NCBI GenBank assembly: GCA_012729115.1
Contig: JAAYDR010000047.1
Location: forward strand, 1-58,593
Direction: 5' to 3'
Source of the DNA: Clostridiales bacterium
GTDB taxonomy: Bacteria; Bacillota; Clostridia; Christensenellales; Aristaeellaceae
DNA: 58,593 nt
The notes under the pieces are model-generated. The model was not told the origin of the DNA and searched no databases. It saw only the letters and a program-made list of their open reading frames with translations. A program made the translations under genes and the position numbers. Each line of letters starts with the position of its first letter. Positions within the stretch are counted from its first letter, which is position 1. Below, in pieces: positions 1 through 8,975 of this stretch.

Positions 1-398
1 TCTATTGTATGTCAGATGAATATGACAATATTTATTCCTGGTTATGCAGCAACCCGCAATACTATAAACAGTTTGTTGGTATCTTTGTTCTCAAGGAGTA
101 CCATAGCATGCTGACCACCTACCAGAGAATTTCCCACGATCTTCGAAACGAACTGTTGGAGCATTACAGGACTCGAGTAACTGAACACTTTTCTAAGGGG
201 GAGGTCGACAAGAAACTGTTTGCACCCCATGAGTGGCATGGAATACAAAACCTGAGAAATTCCGTCGCAGCATTTGAGAAATACCATCACCTACCCTTTC
301 ACTCTTTGTTTGAGAAAATGTCAATCGTCTCCTTCTACGGCCTAAAAAAGGCGGCACATCGTGCATACTGGAAAAAGCGTCCGGAAATCATTTTATAG
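1..398 (+). CDS. C-terminal part of a family 2-type glycosyltransferase (5' end outside window)
   Basis: The frame is open from the window edge, so the first Met (position 9) need not be the start. The roughly 130 visible residues resemble the helical C-terminal tail of GT-A (family 2) sugar transferases: aromatic- and charge-rich, with HSMLTTYQRI and a basic end (AYWKKRP). No catalytic DxD is present in this part, so the catalytic domain must lie upstream. It is 17 nt from the next glycosyltransferase in the same direction, which suggests one polysaccharide operon. The family call rests on context and general resemblance only; a hypothetical protein is possible. Confidence 0.5.
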   Translation, partial: YCMSDEYDNIYSWLCSNPQYYKQFVGIFVLKEYHSMLTTYQRISHDLRNELLEHYRTRVTEHFSKGEVDKKLFAPHEWHGIQNLRNSVAAFEKYHHLPFHSLFEKMSIVSFYGLKKAAHRAYWKKRPEIIL

Positions 399-415
399 AA
401 AACGGAGATAACTCC

Positions 416-1498
416 ATGACCAAAGTGTCTGTTGTCATTCCCATCTATAATGCCGAAGCATACATAGAAAACTGCCTGGAAAGCATATGTCATCAAACAC
501 TCAAGGACATAGAAATCATCTGTGTTGATGATGGCTCAACGGACGTATCCGGTGCGCTTATCCGGAAAGTATCCGATATGGATTCGAGGGTGCATTACAT
601 TCGGCAGAATAACATGGGTGCAGGCGCAGCCAGAAACACCGGCCTTAAAAGAGCCATCGGCAAGTATCTTCTCTTTCTGGACGCGGATGATCAATTTGAA
701 CAAAACATGATTGAAAAAGCATATGAAGCAGCCGAGCGATCAAACGCACAGATTGTCATCTGGCACGCAGATCTTTTCAATCACCGGACAGGTCGCAGGT
801 ATCCGTGTATCTATTCCCTGATGGACGAGCAGATGCCGGACAAACAGCCCTTCTCCGCAAATCAGGTGATCAGCAATGCGTTTACATCCATCTGCGGCTG
901 GACCTGGGATAAATTGTTTCTTACGGAATATATACGCGACAGGCAACTCTCCTTTCAGGAACAGCGTACAACCAATGACGCCTATTTTGTGTTCTGTGCA
1001 TTTCTGGCCGCCGACCGCATCGCAACCATACCGGATGTGCTTGTTCACCAGCGACGAAACCAAAAAGGTTCTCTGTCCGTTACGCGGGAGAAATCGTGGC
1101 GATGCTTCTATGACGCCCTTCTGGCCATCAGATGCCGCTTGATGGAATGGGGTCTGTTTGATCGCTTTGAGCATGATTTTATTGACTATGCGCTGCACTT
1201 TTCCCTCTGGAATCTAAATACACTGAAAGCGCCTGAGCAGGAATATCTCTATATTGCACTGAAACAGGAAATGTTCCAGGAACTGGGCATTGTGGGAAAA
1301 CACAAAAGCTATTTCAGCAATTTTTGGGAGTATATCAATTACCGGTATATCATGACCCATCCCTATCACGGGCTTTCTTACGAAGTATATCGGAAAATCC
1401 AACGGTTTCATGCCATTGTCCACCACATGCGCAGTATGCGTAAAAGAAAGAAAAGCAGGCGATCTTCCCCGTCGCATGGAAAATTGTTTGCAGGCTAA
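416..1498 (+). CDS. Glycosyltransferase family 2
   Basis: A 360-residue transferase that probably adds a sugar from a nucleotide-sugar donor to a growing surface polysaccharide on the cytoplasmic face. The N-terminus is a typical GT2 domain (residues 1-110): VSVVIPIYNAEAYIENCL, then VDDGSTD, then the metal-binding acidic motif LFLDADD near residue 90. The remaining 250 residues form the variable acceptor domain and end in a very basic tail (RKRKKSRR) that could touch the membrane. GGAG sits 8 nt before the ATG. It lies between two other glycosyltransferase-type genes on the same strand. Donor and acceptor cannot be predicted. Confidence 0.9.
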   Translation: MTKVSVVIPIYNAEAYIENCLESICHQTLKDIEIICVDDGSTDVSGALIRKVSDMDSRVHYIRQNNMGAGAARNTGLKRAIGKYLLFLDADDQFEQNMIEKAYEAAERSNAQIVIWHADLFNHRTGRRYPCIYSLMDEQMPDKQPFSANQVISNAFTSICGWTWDKLFLTEYIRDRQLSFQEQRTTNDAYFVFCAFLAADRIATIPDVLVHQRRNQKGSLSVTREKSWRCFYDALLAIRCRLMEWGLFDRFEHDFIDYALHFSLWNLNTLKAPEQEYLYIALKQEMFQELGIVGKHKSYFSNFWEYINYRYIMTHPYHGLSYEVYRKIQRFHAIVHHMRSMRKRKKSRRSSPSHGKLFAG

Positions 1499-1619
1499 AG
1501 ACAAGGGTAGGCTATAAGGCTTCATGCCAGAACATTCTTGCTGCATGTCCATTTTGTCACCCTTGACAGCCAAACGAACTATGATGCTGCATACGTTTGG
1601 GAAGAGGAGTTTTCTGACG

Positions 1620-2384
1620 ATGAATGTGAAGATTTATGTTGTTTCTCATAAACCCTATCACATGCCGGAAGACACTGTGTATAAACAAATATGTGTTGGC
1701 CCAGCGGTGACACAGCCCTTTTGCGCTCTGACGGATGCCACAGGAGATAATATTGCACAAAAAAATCCAAACTATTGCGAGTTGACGGCATTATACTGGA
1801 TATGGAAAAATACGCAGGAAGACTACACAGGCCTGGTGCACTACCGTCGCCATTTTTCATCGTGTACGGTTCACCTGGACAAATGGAACCGCGTGATGAC
1901 AAAGAAGGACCTGGAAAAGATATTGCAAACTTGTGATGTGATCGTTCCTGTTCCAAGGCATTACATCATCGAGACAGGATGGTCGCAGTATGCACATGCA
2001 CACAACGAAGATGACCTGGTGAAAACCCGCCAGTGCATTCAGGAATTATGCCCTGAGTATCTACCGGCGTTTGATGCGGCGTTTAAAAGAACCTGGGGCC
2101 ATCGTTTCAATATGTTCGTTATGAAACGAAAGCTGTTGGATGCCTACTGTTCCTGGTTGTTTCCCATCCTGTTTCTGCTTGAAAAGAGACTGGATGTTTC
2201 CAGTTACAATGCCTACAACGCACGCGTCTTCGGTTTTATCGGGGAGCGTCTGCTGGATGTATGGTTGATGCATCATAAAATCCACTACCGTGAGGTCCGC
2301 GTGATCCATATGGAAAGCCAGAAATGGCTGTCCAAAGGAATACGGTTTGTCAAGCGCAAACTGGCAGCAGCCAAATTCTCATGA
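1620..2384 (+). CDS. DUF4422 family protein, probable polysaccharide glycosyltransferase
   Basis: A 254-residue protein of the DUF4422 family, found in capsule and exopolysaccharide clusters and thought to be glycosyltransferase-like. Diagnostic stretches are IYVVSHKPYHMP at the start, then GDNIAQKNPNYCELTALYW and GLVHYRRHF. I chose the ATG at 1620 because it carries AGAGGAG about 11 nt upstream and begins exactly where family similarity begins; an in-frame extension to 1524 adds low-complexity sequence unlike the family. Its neighbours are glycosyltransferases on both sides. The family call is firm, the enzymatic role is inferred. Confidence 0.85.
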   Translation: MNVKIYVVSHKPYHMPEDTVYKQICVGPAVTQPFCALTDATGDNIAQKNPNYCELTALYWIWKNTQEDYTGLVHYRRHFSSCTVHLDKWNRVMTKKDLEKILQTCDVIVPVPRHYIIETGWSQYAHAHNEDDLVKTRQCIQELCPEYLPAFDAAFKRTWGHRFNMFVMKRKLLDAYCSWLFPILFLLEKRLDVSSYNAYNARVFGFIGERLLDVWLMHHKIHYREVRVIHMESQKWLSKGIRFVKRKLAAAKFS

Positions 2385-2460
2385 AAATGAAGAATCGGCA
2401 GGAGAGGGAAAGCCATAGGCTTTGGTTATTTGTGTATTGATATTATATGGTTGCCAGTCA

Positions 2461-2489
2461 TTGACTCCATATCTCAGTTTGTATACAAT
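2461..2489 (+). promoter_or_regulatory. Putative sigma-A promoter for the GlfT2-like gene
   Basis: TTGACT (2461-2466) and TACAAT (2484-2489) are separated by 17 nt inside an AT-rich gap of about 300 nt (2385-2691) that holds no convincing gene. This would give a leader of about 200 nt before the glycosyltransferase at 2692. Two overlapping 61-62 codon open frames in the gap have no ribosome binding site and no recognisable protein character. Confidence 0.5.
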
Positions 2490-2691
2490 TGTTGTGTATA
2501 TTGTACCCTCATTTACCGTACGGTGTGGGTTTCCGTTTCGGGATTTTTTTGTTTACGGCGGTATCATCAGGGTAACACGGAAGATGTCTGTTCTGATGAG
2601 TATGTAAATGGTGCATGAACACATTCTCCAAAATGCAGGGAATCCGCACGCCGACCGAAGCGAAGGCAAAAACTGACGAAGGAGTATGATT

Positions 2692-4500
2692 GTGAAGATT
2701 CAGAACCTGATGCTTCCCCAAATGAATGTCTGCATGGAATCTGAGCTGTTTTACCGTTCCTCTGAGATGCGCAATCTCACCTATTCTCCGGACGAAGACA
2801 AGCTCATTTTTTGTACTCCTCATGCACATTGCGATTTTACCACATACTTCAACAGTCTCAGCATTGGAAAATGGCGTAAATATACCCACGTAGGGGCCGT
2901 CAGCCTTCATGTGGTTGTGGATGGGCACTTCATGCTCACATCCCAGTATTATGGGTTACAAAGAGGCTGTACCACACGCCGCGCTGGGAAAACTGTTGAA
3001 ATTACGGGTAATGGTGCAACGCCGGTTATGGTGGTGCTTGAGCCTCAGCCTGAGGATATCCTGATCGGCTTCCATCTGACCGCCCTGGAAACCGGCTGCG
3101 CCTTCCTGGGCGGCTGGTACGAGGGTGAGACAAACCCGGCCTTGGAACGGAAGGTCAATCTGGCGGTCAACATCTGCACATTCCGACGTGAAGCATATAT
3201 GATGCGCAATCTGAAGATGCTGAAGGAGCGTATCCTTGACAACACAGAAAGCCCGCTTGTGGGACATCTCCATGTCTTTGTGTCGGATAACGGTCATACC
3301 CTGCCGATGGAAGAGCTGAACAGCGATGTTATTCATGTTGTACCCAACAAAAATGTCGGCGGTGCGGGCGGCTTCACGCGGGGGCTGATCGAAATCATGC
3401 ACAGCGATTACCCTGCCACCCACGCTATTATGATGGACGACGATATTGTGATCGAAAGCGAGGCACTCGAGCGTACCTTTGCGCTCCTGCGATGCCGCAG
3501 GGATGAATACGCCGATATGTTTGTGGGCGGTGCCATGTTGAGGCTGGATCAGCCATACAGGCAAGTGGAATCAGGAGCTACCTGGAACGCGGGCAAGTTG
3601 ATTTCCAACAAAGCCGGGTTTGACATGCGCGAGCTGTACTGCTGCATTGCAAACGAGGTGGACGAACGTTGCGAGTATAACGCATGGTGGTACTGTTGTA
3701 CGCCCATGAGCGTGGTCAATCCGGAAAATCTACCGCTGCCCATCTTCATTCGCGGCGACGATTTGGAATATGGCCTGCGCAACATGAAAACGCTGGTCCT
3801 GATGAATGGCATCTGCGTATGGCATGAACCATTTGAGTTCAAGTATTCCTCCTGCCTCCAATACTACATCCTGCGAAATCTGCTCTACTGCAACGCCCTG
3901 CATTTCATCCGATACGACAAATGGCGATTCCTTGTCAAGCTGTACCGGAACATGGCGCGTGAACTGGTGTATTATCGCTATCAGAATATCGATCTGCTGG
4001 ATCGTGGCGTGCGCGACTTCTACAAGGGGGTGGATTTTCTGCTGACGACAGACGGTGAAAAGCTGCACAGCAAGATCATAGCCTCCGGCTATAAGAGCGT
4101 TCCGGTAGAAGAACTGTCCTGCACCTATGACCCTGTGGAGTATGCTGTCAGCTTACATGAGTGCGATGGCAGGGTTGCCAAAATATTACGGCTGATGAGC
4201 GGCAATGGCTATTTGCTTCCTGCACGCCGCAGAAAACCCGGAGACACCAAGCCCGTTTCCATGGCCACATGCCGTCCATACAACTATTTCCGGGAGCGTA
4301 CCATACTCAATTACGACGAGACAAGCGGTAAGGCTTTTATCACCCATAAAAGCTACCGTGAACTGTTCCGCTGTCTTGGCGTAGCCGCCCGCCTGACCTG
4401 CACAACCCTTCGCCATTACACCCACGCAGTGGAAGATTTCCGCAAGGAGAGCCAACGGGTAACAAACGAGGCATTCTGGAAAAAGTACCTGGGCATATAA
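2692..4500 (+). CDS. GlfT2-like galactofuranosyltransferase (GT2)
   Basis: A 602-residue transferase built like polymerising galactofuranosyltransferases: an N-terminal beta-sandwich domain (about residues 1-150), then a GT-A core. The core shows NVGGAGGFTRG, the metal-binding MMDDDIVI (DDD near 249-251), a GDDLEYGLRN acidic motif and the downstream WHEPF carrying the family's conserved His. An ATG at 2686 lies only 1 nt after AAGGAG, while the GTG at 2692 has 7 nt spacing, so GTG is the better start. The product is probably a galactofuranose-containing polymer made in the cytoplasm. This fits the second GlfT-like gene at 7833 and the UDP-galactopyranose mutase remnant at 8755. Sugar specificity is inferred from family. 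Confidence 0.85.
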   Translation: MKIQNLMLPQMNVCMESELFYRSSEMRNLTYSPDEDKLIFCTPHAHCDFTTYFNSLSIGKWRKYTHVGAVSLHVVVDGHFMLTSQYYGLQRGCTTRRAGKTVEITGNGATPVMVVLEPQPEDILIGFHLTALETGCAFLGGWYEGETNPALERKVNLAVNICTFRREAYMMRNLKMLKERILDNTESPLVGHLHVFVSDNGHTLPMEELNSDVIHVVPNKNVGGAGGFTRGLIEIMHSDYPATHAIMMDDDIVIESEALERTFALLRCRRDEYADMFVGGAMLRLDQPYRQVESGATWNAGKLISNKAGFDMRELYCCIANEVDERCEYNAWWYCCTPMSVVNPENLPLPIFIRGDDLEYGLRNMKTLVLMNGICVWHEPFEFKYSSCLQYYILRNLLYCNALHFIRYDKWRFLVKLYRNMARELVYYRYQNIDLLDRGVRDFYKGVDFLLTTDGEKLHSKIIASGYKSVPVEELSCTYDPVEYAVSLHECDGRVAKILRLMSGNGYLLPARRRKPGDTKPVSMATCRPYNYFRERTILNYDETSGKAFITHKSYRELFRCLGVAARLTCTTLRHYTHAVEDFRKESQRVTNEAFWKKYLGI

Positions 4501-4531
4501 CCCGCCCTGTCCCATACTGATCAGGAGGTAA

Positions 4532-6991
4532 ATGATGACGAATATGCCCGTACTCGCTTCTATGAAACAGTGTACCGGCTGCGGTGCCTGCTTTAACGCA
4601 TGTACCAGAAACGTTATCCGCATGATACCCGACGCGGAGGGCTTTTTATACCCCGATGTACAGACGGATTTATGTAAAGGCTGCGGTGCCTGCGATAAAA
4701 GCTGTCCGGTACTCAACCCGCATTATCCGAATTACACAAACCCACGTTGCTACGCGATGATGGCCAGCGACGAAGAACGCACCCAAAGTGCCAGCGGAGC
4801 GTTTATTCCTGTTGTCGCAAACTGGGTGTTGTCACAGGGTGGGATCGTATATGGAGCTGCATGGGAAAAAAACTGGTCGGTACACCACATAGGTGTGGAA
4901 GATACGGAAGGGCTTTTGAAAATTCGCAGTTCCAAATATCTTCAGAGCGATACAGGATTAACATATCGGGAGGTACGCAAGCATCTTCTCCTGAGACGCT
5001 GGGTGCTTTATACCGGCACGCCCTGCGAGATCGCTGCGCTGAATTGCTATCTGGGGAAAAGCGTATCAAAGGAAAAACTGATCACGATCGATATTCTGTG
5101 CATGGGAGCCCCATCGTATAAAACATTTAAAAAGTATCTGGATGATTATTACGATGTGAATAAACTGATACGCATCGACTTTCGAGATAAGTCTGTCTTT
5201 GGATGGTCTTGTTCTGCAAACCTTTATTTCAGTGACAACACGGAAGTTCATACCTCTTCAAAGGATGATCCGTACTGCCGTGCTTTTATCCAAAGCATGA
5301 TTTCAAGGCCGGCCTGCGCTTCCTGTCCCTTCGCAAGACTGCCACGACAAGGTGATTTTTCCGCCGGTGATTTCTGGGGGCTGGACCGGTACAAGCCTTC
5401 TCTGAATGACAAAAAAGGAACATCTGTTGTTTTTGTCAATAACGCAAAAGCCAGAAAGCTCATTGCAAAAGTAAACAGTCAGTTCAAACTCTGGGAAGAG
5501 ACGCCAATCCCGGCGGCAGCTCATCACAACAAGACCATTCTCCATCCCCTTAACAGCCATCCGGGCCGAAAACACTTCTTTTCGTCCGTAGAGCTGCTGC
5601 CGTTTAATAAACTGGTGGAGGCTTCCCTTCGCCATCATTATGACATCGGTATCGTCGGCCTGTGGTATGGTATCAACTATGGTTCTGTGCTTACGTATTT
5701 TGCACTGTATATGCTCCTTCATCAGCTGGGCTATGATCCGGTGATGCTGCCTCGCCCCAATAAGCTGTGGCCTAATGATGCAGAGCGGTTTGATGCACCG
5801 GACAGCATTGCACAGAAGTTCATTTGGAACCACTGCAATGTATTTTTACCCTGCAAGTACCAGGAAGAATATCTTCACTTCAACGATTTATGCGATACCT
5901 TCGTAGTTGGCAGCGATGTTGTATGGCAATATGCTGTGTGCGGCAAGTATACAGATCAGTTCTTCTTTTTAAACTGGGTTGAATCCGGACATAAAAAGAT
6001 TGCGTTTGCTGCTTCCTTTGGCAATGGCCTGAATGGGCCGGAAGCCCATAAGGCGAAAGCCCGGTATTATCTCAACCAATTCGATGCTGTATCGATCCGC
6101 GAGAGCCATGGCGTTGCCACGACAAAGGAGCAATGCGGAAGAGACGATGTGGCTCATGTGCTGGATCCCGTATTTGTCTGCGATTCTTCGATCTATGACA
6201 AGATGATCGCAGAGGCAGAGAATCCGCCCATGGGCAAGGTGTTTGTATATATGCTAAGCCGCACGTATGTCAAGGAGCGTAGTGCAATCATAGAGAAGGC
6301 CTGCGATCACTATGGAGTGGAACAGCCGATCATTTGCGCTAACCCCAATGCAAAAGGAGGTATGAGGGAATTCTATCCTGCGGCTCTGGAACGCGTCATC
6401 AGCATACAGGAGTGGCTCGCCTGCATGAAAAATGCCGAATGTTTCATCGGTGACAGCTATCACGGCCTTTGTTTTGCGTTGATCTTTCACGTTCCTTTCC
6501 TGATCGTATATGGCCCGAACGTACCCGGAGGATCAGAACAGCGCTTTATTAGCCTTCTGGAATTGGTAGGGCTTGCTGACCGAATGCTTCATGACCTCAA
6601 TGACATGGAAGCGGTGGATCAACTCCTGAAGCGACCCATTGATTGGAGCGATGTTGACCGCCGCCTGGAAGAACACCGGTGCTTTTCAAGGCAATGGCTC
6701 GTGGACGCATTGGCAAAGCCGGCTCGTTCCATTGCTCCGGAACAATTAGTGCAGGAACAGCAACGGCGTGAACTCAGCAACACCTTGATCCGCCTGCAGA
6801 AAAAGGTGGATGAGCTCACAGAAACGCGGCATGTAACGCAGTATTTTGAAACCAGCAGGATCTTCAGACTCAAACGTTACCTAAAGGAACACGGAGTGAA
6901 GGCGACGATATGGAGGGCAGGAAGTGTAATGGTTAAAAACCTTCAGCGGCAACATTACCATATCCTGAAGCGCACAGGAGAAAGAGAGTAA
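4532..6991 (+). CDS. Ferredoxin / FrhB-like / polysaccharide pyruvyl transferase fusion
   Basis: A three-part protein of 819 residues. Residues 14-60 carry two 4Fe-4S motifs (CTGCGACFNAC and CKGCGACDKSCP). Residues about 85-360 match the FrhB/FdhB C-terminal domain of coenzyme F420 hydrogenase beta-type flavoproteins, including CASCPFARLPRQGDFSAGDF. From residue about 370 (YDIGIVGLWYGINYGS) to 690 is a polysaccharide pyruvyl transferase domain with VVGSDVVWQ and GDSYHG. A coiled coil (about 720-765) and a basic tail follow. It probably couples a redox-dependent step to pyruvylation of a surface glycan. AGGAGG precedes adjacent ATGs at 4532 and 4535, the second being better spaced. Fusions of this type occur in other gut anaerobes; the reaction of the first half is unknown. 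Confidence 0.88.
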   Translation: MMTNMPVLASMKQCTGCGACFNACTRNVIRMIPDAEGFLYPDVQTDLCKGCGACDKSCPVLNPHYPNYTNPRCYAMMASDEERTQSASGAFIPVVANWVLSQGGIVYGAAWEKNWSVHHIGVEDTEGLLKIRSSKYLQSDTGLTYREVRKHLLLRRWVLYTGTPCEIAALNCYLGKSVSKEKLITIDILCMGAPSYKTFKKYLDDYYDVNKLIRIDFRDKSVFGWSCSANLYFSDNTEVHTSSKDDPYCRAFIQSMISRPACASCPFARLPRQGDFSAGDFWGLDRYKPSLNDKKGTSVVFVNNAKARKLIAKVNSQFKLWEETPIPAAAHHNKTILHPLNSHPGRKHFFSSVELLPFNKLVEASLRHHYDIGIVGLWYGINYGSVLTYFALYMLLHQLGYDPVMLPRPNKLWPNDAERFDAPDSIAQKFIWNHCNVFLPCKYQEEYLHFNDLCDTFVVGSDVVWQYAVCGKYTDQFFFLNWVESGHKKIAFAASFGNGLNGPEAHKAKARYYLNQFDAVSIRESHGVATTKEQCGRDDVAHVLDPVFVCDSSIYDKMIAEAENPPMGKVFVYMLSRTYVKERSAIIEKACDHYGVEQPIICANPNAKGGMREFYPAALERVISIQEWLACMKNAECFIGDSYHGLCFALIFHVPFLIVYGPNVPGGSEQRFISLLELVGLADRMLHDLNDMEAVDQLLKRPIDWSDVDRRLEEHRCFSRQWLVDALAKPARSIAPEQLVQEQQRRELSNTLIRLQKKVDELTETRHVTQYFETSRIFRLKRYLKEHGVKATIWRAGSVMVKNLQRQHYHILKRTGERE

Positions 6992-7000
6992 AGAACAAAT

Positions 7001-7780
7001 ATGCAGCAAAAACTCATTGAGCGTTTCCACAAGCAGCGATTCATGTTCGAAGAGCTGGTGAAGCGGGATTTCAAGCAGAAATACAAGCGTACGGTGCTGG
7101 GCATGGGGTGGAGCGTGCTTTCGCCGCTGCTGCATCTGCTGGTAATGAAGCTGGTATTCACGCAGTTTTTCGGCCGGGACACGCCGCACTACACCACGTA
7201 TCTCTTCGCTGGAAACGTTGTATTCTCGTTTTTCCGGGAGGCCACGACGGGATCGATCGTTGCTCTGATCGCCAATGCCCATATCTTCACCAAAATTAAC
7301 GTCCCCAAGTATCTGTTTCTGCTGTCCAAGAACGTTTCCTCACTGATTAACTTTGGTATTACCTTTGTGGTCTTTCTTCTCTTTGCGGCGATTGACGGAG
7401 TGACCTTTACACCCAGGTTCCTGATGCTGATCTATCCCTTATGCTGCCTGGTGCTTTTCAATTTGGGCATGGGACTGATTCTGTCTGCGATGAATGTATT
7501 CTTCCAGGACACGGCTTATCTGTATGAAATCTTTGTGCTGCTGCTGATGTATATGTCCGCGATCTTCTATCGGGTGGACGCGTTCTCGCGCACAGTGCAG
7601 CGGCTCTTCCTGCTCAATCCCGTGTACTGCGTGATCCGCTATGTGCGCATGATCGTGCTGGAGAGTACCATCCCCTCGTTGGCTTACCATTTGCTTATCC
7701 TTGGCTACGCCGCGGCAGCGCTGCTGATTGGCGGACTGATCTATAAAAAGAAGAACCATGAGTTCCTCTATTATGTTTAG
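7001..7780 (+). CDS. ABC-2 type polysaccharide export permease (TagG/RfbA-like)
   Basis: A 259-residue membrane protein with six predicted hydrophobic segments and the amphipathic N-terminus typical of O-antigen/teichoic acid ABC exporters: FEELVKRDFKQKYKRTVLG, then the tight GWSVLSPLL turn into the first membrane helix. The C-terminal IYKKKNHEFLYYV is also typical. It would form a dimer and move an undecaprenyl-linked polymer across the membrane, powered by a TagH-like ATPase. No such ATPase gene lies next to it or anywhere in the first 8.9 kb; it may be upstream of the window or supplied in trans. It starts 9 nt after the pyruvyl-transferase fusion, so the two are probably co-transcribed. 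Confidence 0.88.
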   Translation: MQQKLIERFHKQRFMFEELVKRDFKQKYKRTVLGMGWSVLSPLLHLLVMKLVFTQFFGRDTPHYTTYLFAGNVVFSFFREATTGSIVALIANAHIFTKINVPKYLFLLSKNVSSLINFGITFVVFLLFAAIDGVTFTPRFLMLIYPLCCLVLFNLGMGLILSAMNVFFQDTAYLYEIFVLLLMYMSAIFYRVDAFSRTVQRLFLLNPVYCVIRYVRMIVLESTIPSLAYHLLILGYAAAALLIGGLIYKKKNHEFLYYV

Positions 7781-7832
7781 GGAGAATGGCGCAGGGCGCA
7801 TTACTCCTATGTGCGAGTCGGATACATGAGAT

Positions 7833-8810
7833 ATGAAGGTGATCATGATTAATAGAATTCTGGCCGTGGTAGTAACATATAATCGCGGATACATGGTAAA
7901 GAGTTGTATCGAAACATTGCTCAATCAAACAGTTCCTTGCGATGTCCTTGTGGTGGATAACGCAAGCTCAGATGATACCCGTATGATTCTTTCCAACATA
8001 TCAGAGGAACGCGTATATCATATGCACCTGCAACGCAATACAGGCGGTGCCGGTGGCTTCAATTTTGGTATGAAGCATGCGGTAGAAAAGGGATATGAGT
8101 ACATATGGCTGATGGACGACGATACGATGCCCCGAAAAAATGCACTGGAAGAATTGCTCAAGGCTGACAGCATTCTTGCAGGACAGTATGGTTTTCTTTC
8201 TTCTCTGGCTCTTTGGACGGATGGAAGCATCTGTAGAATCAATCGTCAGAAGTTTACGAATGCCTTGCACGAATCCATTGAACTTCTGCAGCACAACATA
8301 CTCCCTATTCAGCAAGCCACATTTGTTTCGTGTTTTATGAAAGCTGATGTTGTACGACGGGTAGGACTTCCGATTCAGGAGTTTTTCATTTGGGGTGACG
8401 ACATTGAGTACACTCGGAGGATTGCCGTTCGTAAGGGCATGCCCTCTTACATTGTTGGGAGCAGCGTAGTGGTGCATGCCACGTCCAGCAATTATGGTAG
8501 CAACATCGCGCTTGACGAGCCGGACCGAATGGAACGATACAAGTACGCCTTCCGAAATGAAAACTATCTTTATAGGCAGGAGGGATTGCGCAGCTTTGCA
8601 TATTACACGGCAAAATGTGGAGCCAACATCGTTCGTGTGTTGCTACGAGCGCAGGATCATCGTCTTCGCCGTTGCGGAGTGATTATCCACCAATACTTCG
8701 CTGGGCTGAGGTTCAATCCGGACGTAGAATTTGTTACACCGACGGAGGACCGGTCGCCGTTCCCATACAGCGGGCAACGTTTACACCGAAAGCGCAGCAG
8801 ATTTCAATAA
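7833..8810 (+). CDS. GlfT1-like glycosyltransferase (GT2) with a foreign C-terminal end
   Basis: A 325-residue GT2 enzyme related to rhamnosyl/galactofuranosyl transferases: LAVVVTYNRGYMVKSCIETL, VVDNASSDDT, RNTGGAGGFNFGM and the metal motif WLMDDDTMP near residue 95, then FIWGDDIEYTRR. It would act early in making the galactofuranose-type polymer. The family-like sequence ends around FNPDVEF (near residue 302). The last 20 or so residues (DRSPFPYSGQRLHRKRSRFQ) are an out-of-frame reading of a UDP-galactopyranose mutase fragment, so the native C-terminus seems to have been replaced by a deletion junction. The start is uncertain: ATG at 7833 or 7845, neither with a strong ribosome binding site. 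Confidence 0.85.
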   Translation: MKVIMINRILAVVVTYNRGYMVKSCIETLLNQTVPCDVLVVDNASSDDTRMILSNISEERVYHMHLQRNTGGAGGFNFGMKHAVEKGYEYIWLMDDDTMPRKNALEELLKADSILAGQYGFLSSLALWTDGSICRINRQKFTNALHESIELLQHNILPIQQATFVSCFMKADVVRRVGLPIQEFFIWGDDIEYTRRIAVRKGMPSYIVGSSVVVHATSSNYGSNIALDEPDRMERYKYAFRNENYLYRQEGLRSFAYYTAKCGANIVRVLLRAQDHRLRRCGVIIHQYFAGLRFNPDVEFVTPTEDRSPFPYSGQRLHRKRSRFQ

Positions 8811-8898
8811 AAATAGATACGGTGCACAGATCTTCCACACCGCTCCCTTTGCACACGGCTTTATCGGAGAGCATCTGCCGGACGTCTGGGAGCAAATG
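8755..8898 (+). pseudogene. glf: UDP-galactopyranose mutase (glf) N-terminal fragment
   Basis: In the frame that includes 8755, the translation reads RRSHTAGNVYTES, then NRYGAQIFHT, and ends DVWEQM. This tracks the FAD-binding start of UDP-galactopyranose mutase, whose conserved form is roughly R-x-H-I-G-G-N-x-Y-T-E, then H-K-Y-G-A-H-I-F-H-T-N and a following W. Nothing precedes or follows it in frame: the dinucleotide-binding GxGxxG start and the remaining 300 or so residues are missing. It overlaps the 3' end of the preceding glycosyltransferase in a different frame. Conserved His and Gly residues are altered, as expected of decay. Confidence 0.7.
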
Positions 8899-8901
8899 AG
8901 A

Positions 8902-8930
8902 TTGCGTACCCAGTCAAGATGTGGTATACT
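8902..8930 (+). promoter_or_regulatory. Sigma-A promoter of the Gld-type ABC operon
   Basis: TTGCGT (8902-8907), 17 nt, TATACT (8925-8930), with TGG directly before the -10, an extended -10 element. It starts transcription about 40 nt before the ABC ATPase at 8976. The same hexamers and spacing recur at 35843-35871. Confidence 0.75.
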
Positions 8931-8975
8931 AGTATTACATTTTGCATTGTTGATTGATGCCGAAAGGAACATGCG

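Noticed and set aside
2422-2618. Two overlapping open frames of about 60 codons before the GlfT2-like gene
   Set aside because: No ribosome binding site, they overlap the promoter at 2461-2489 and read like random sequence.
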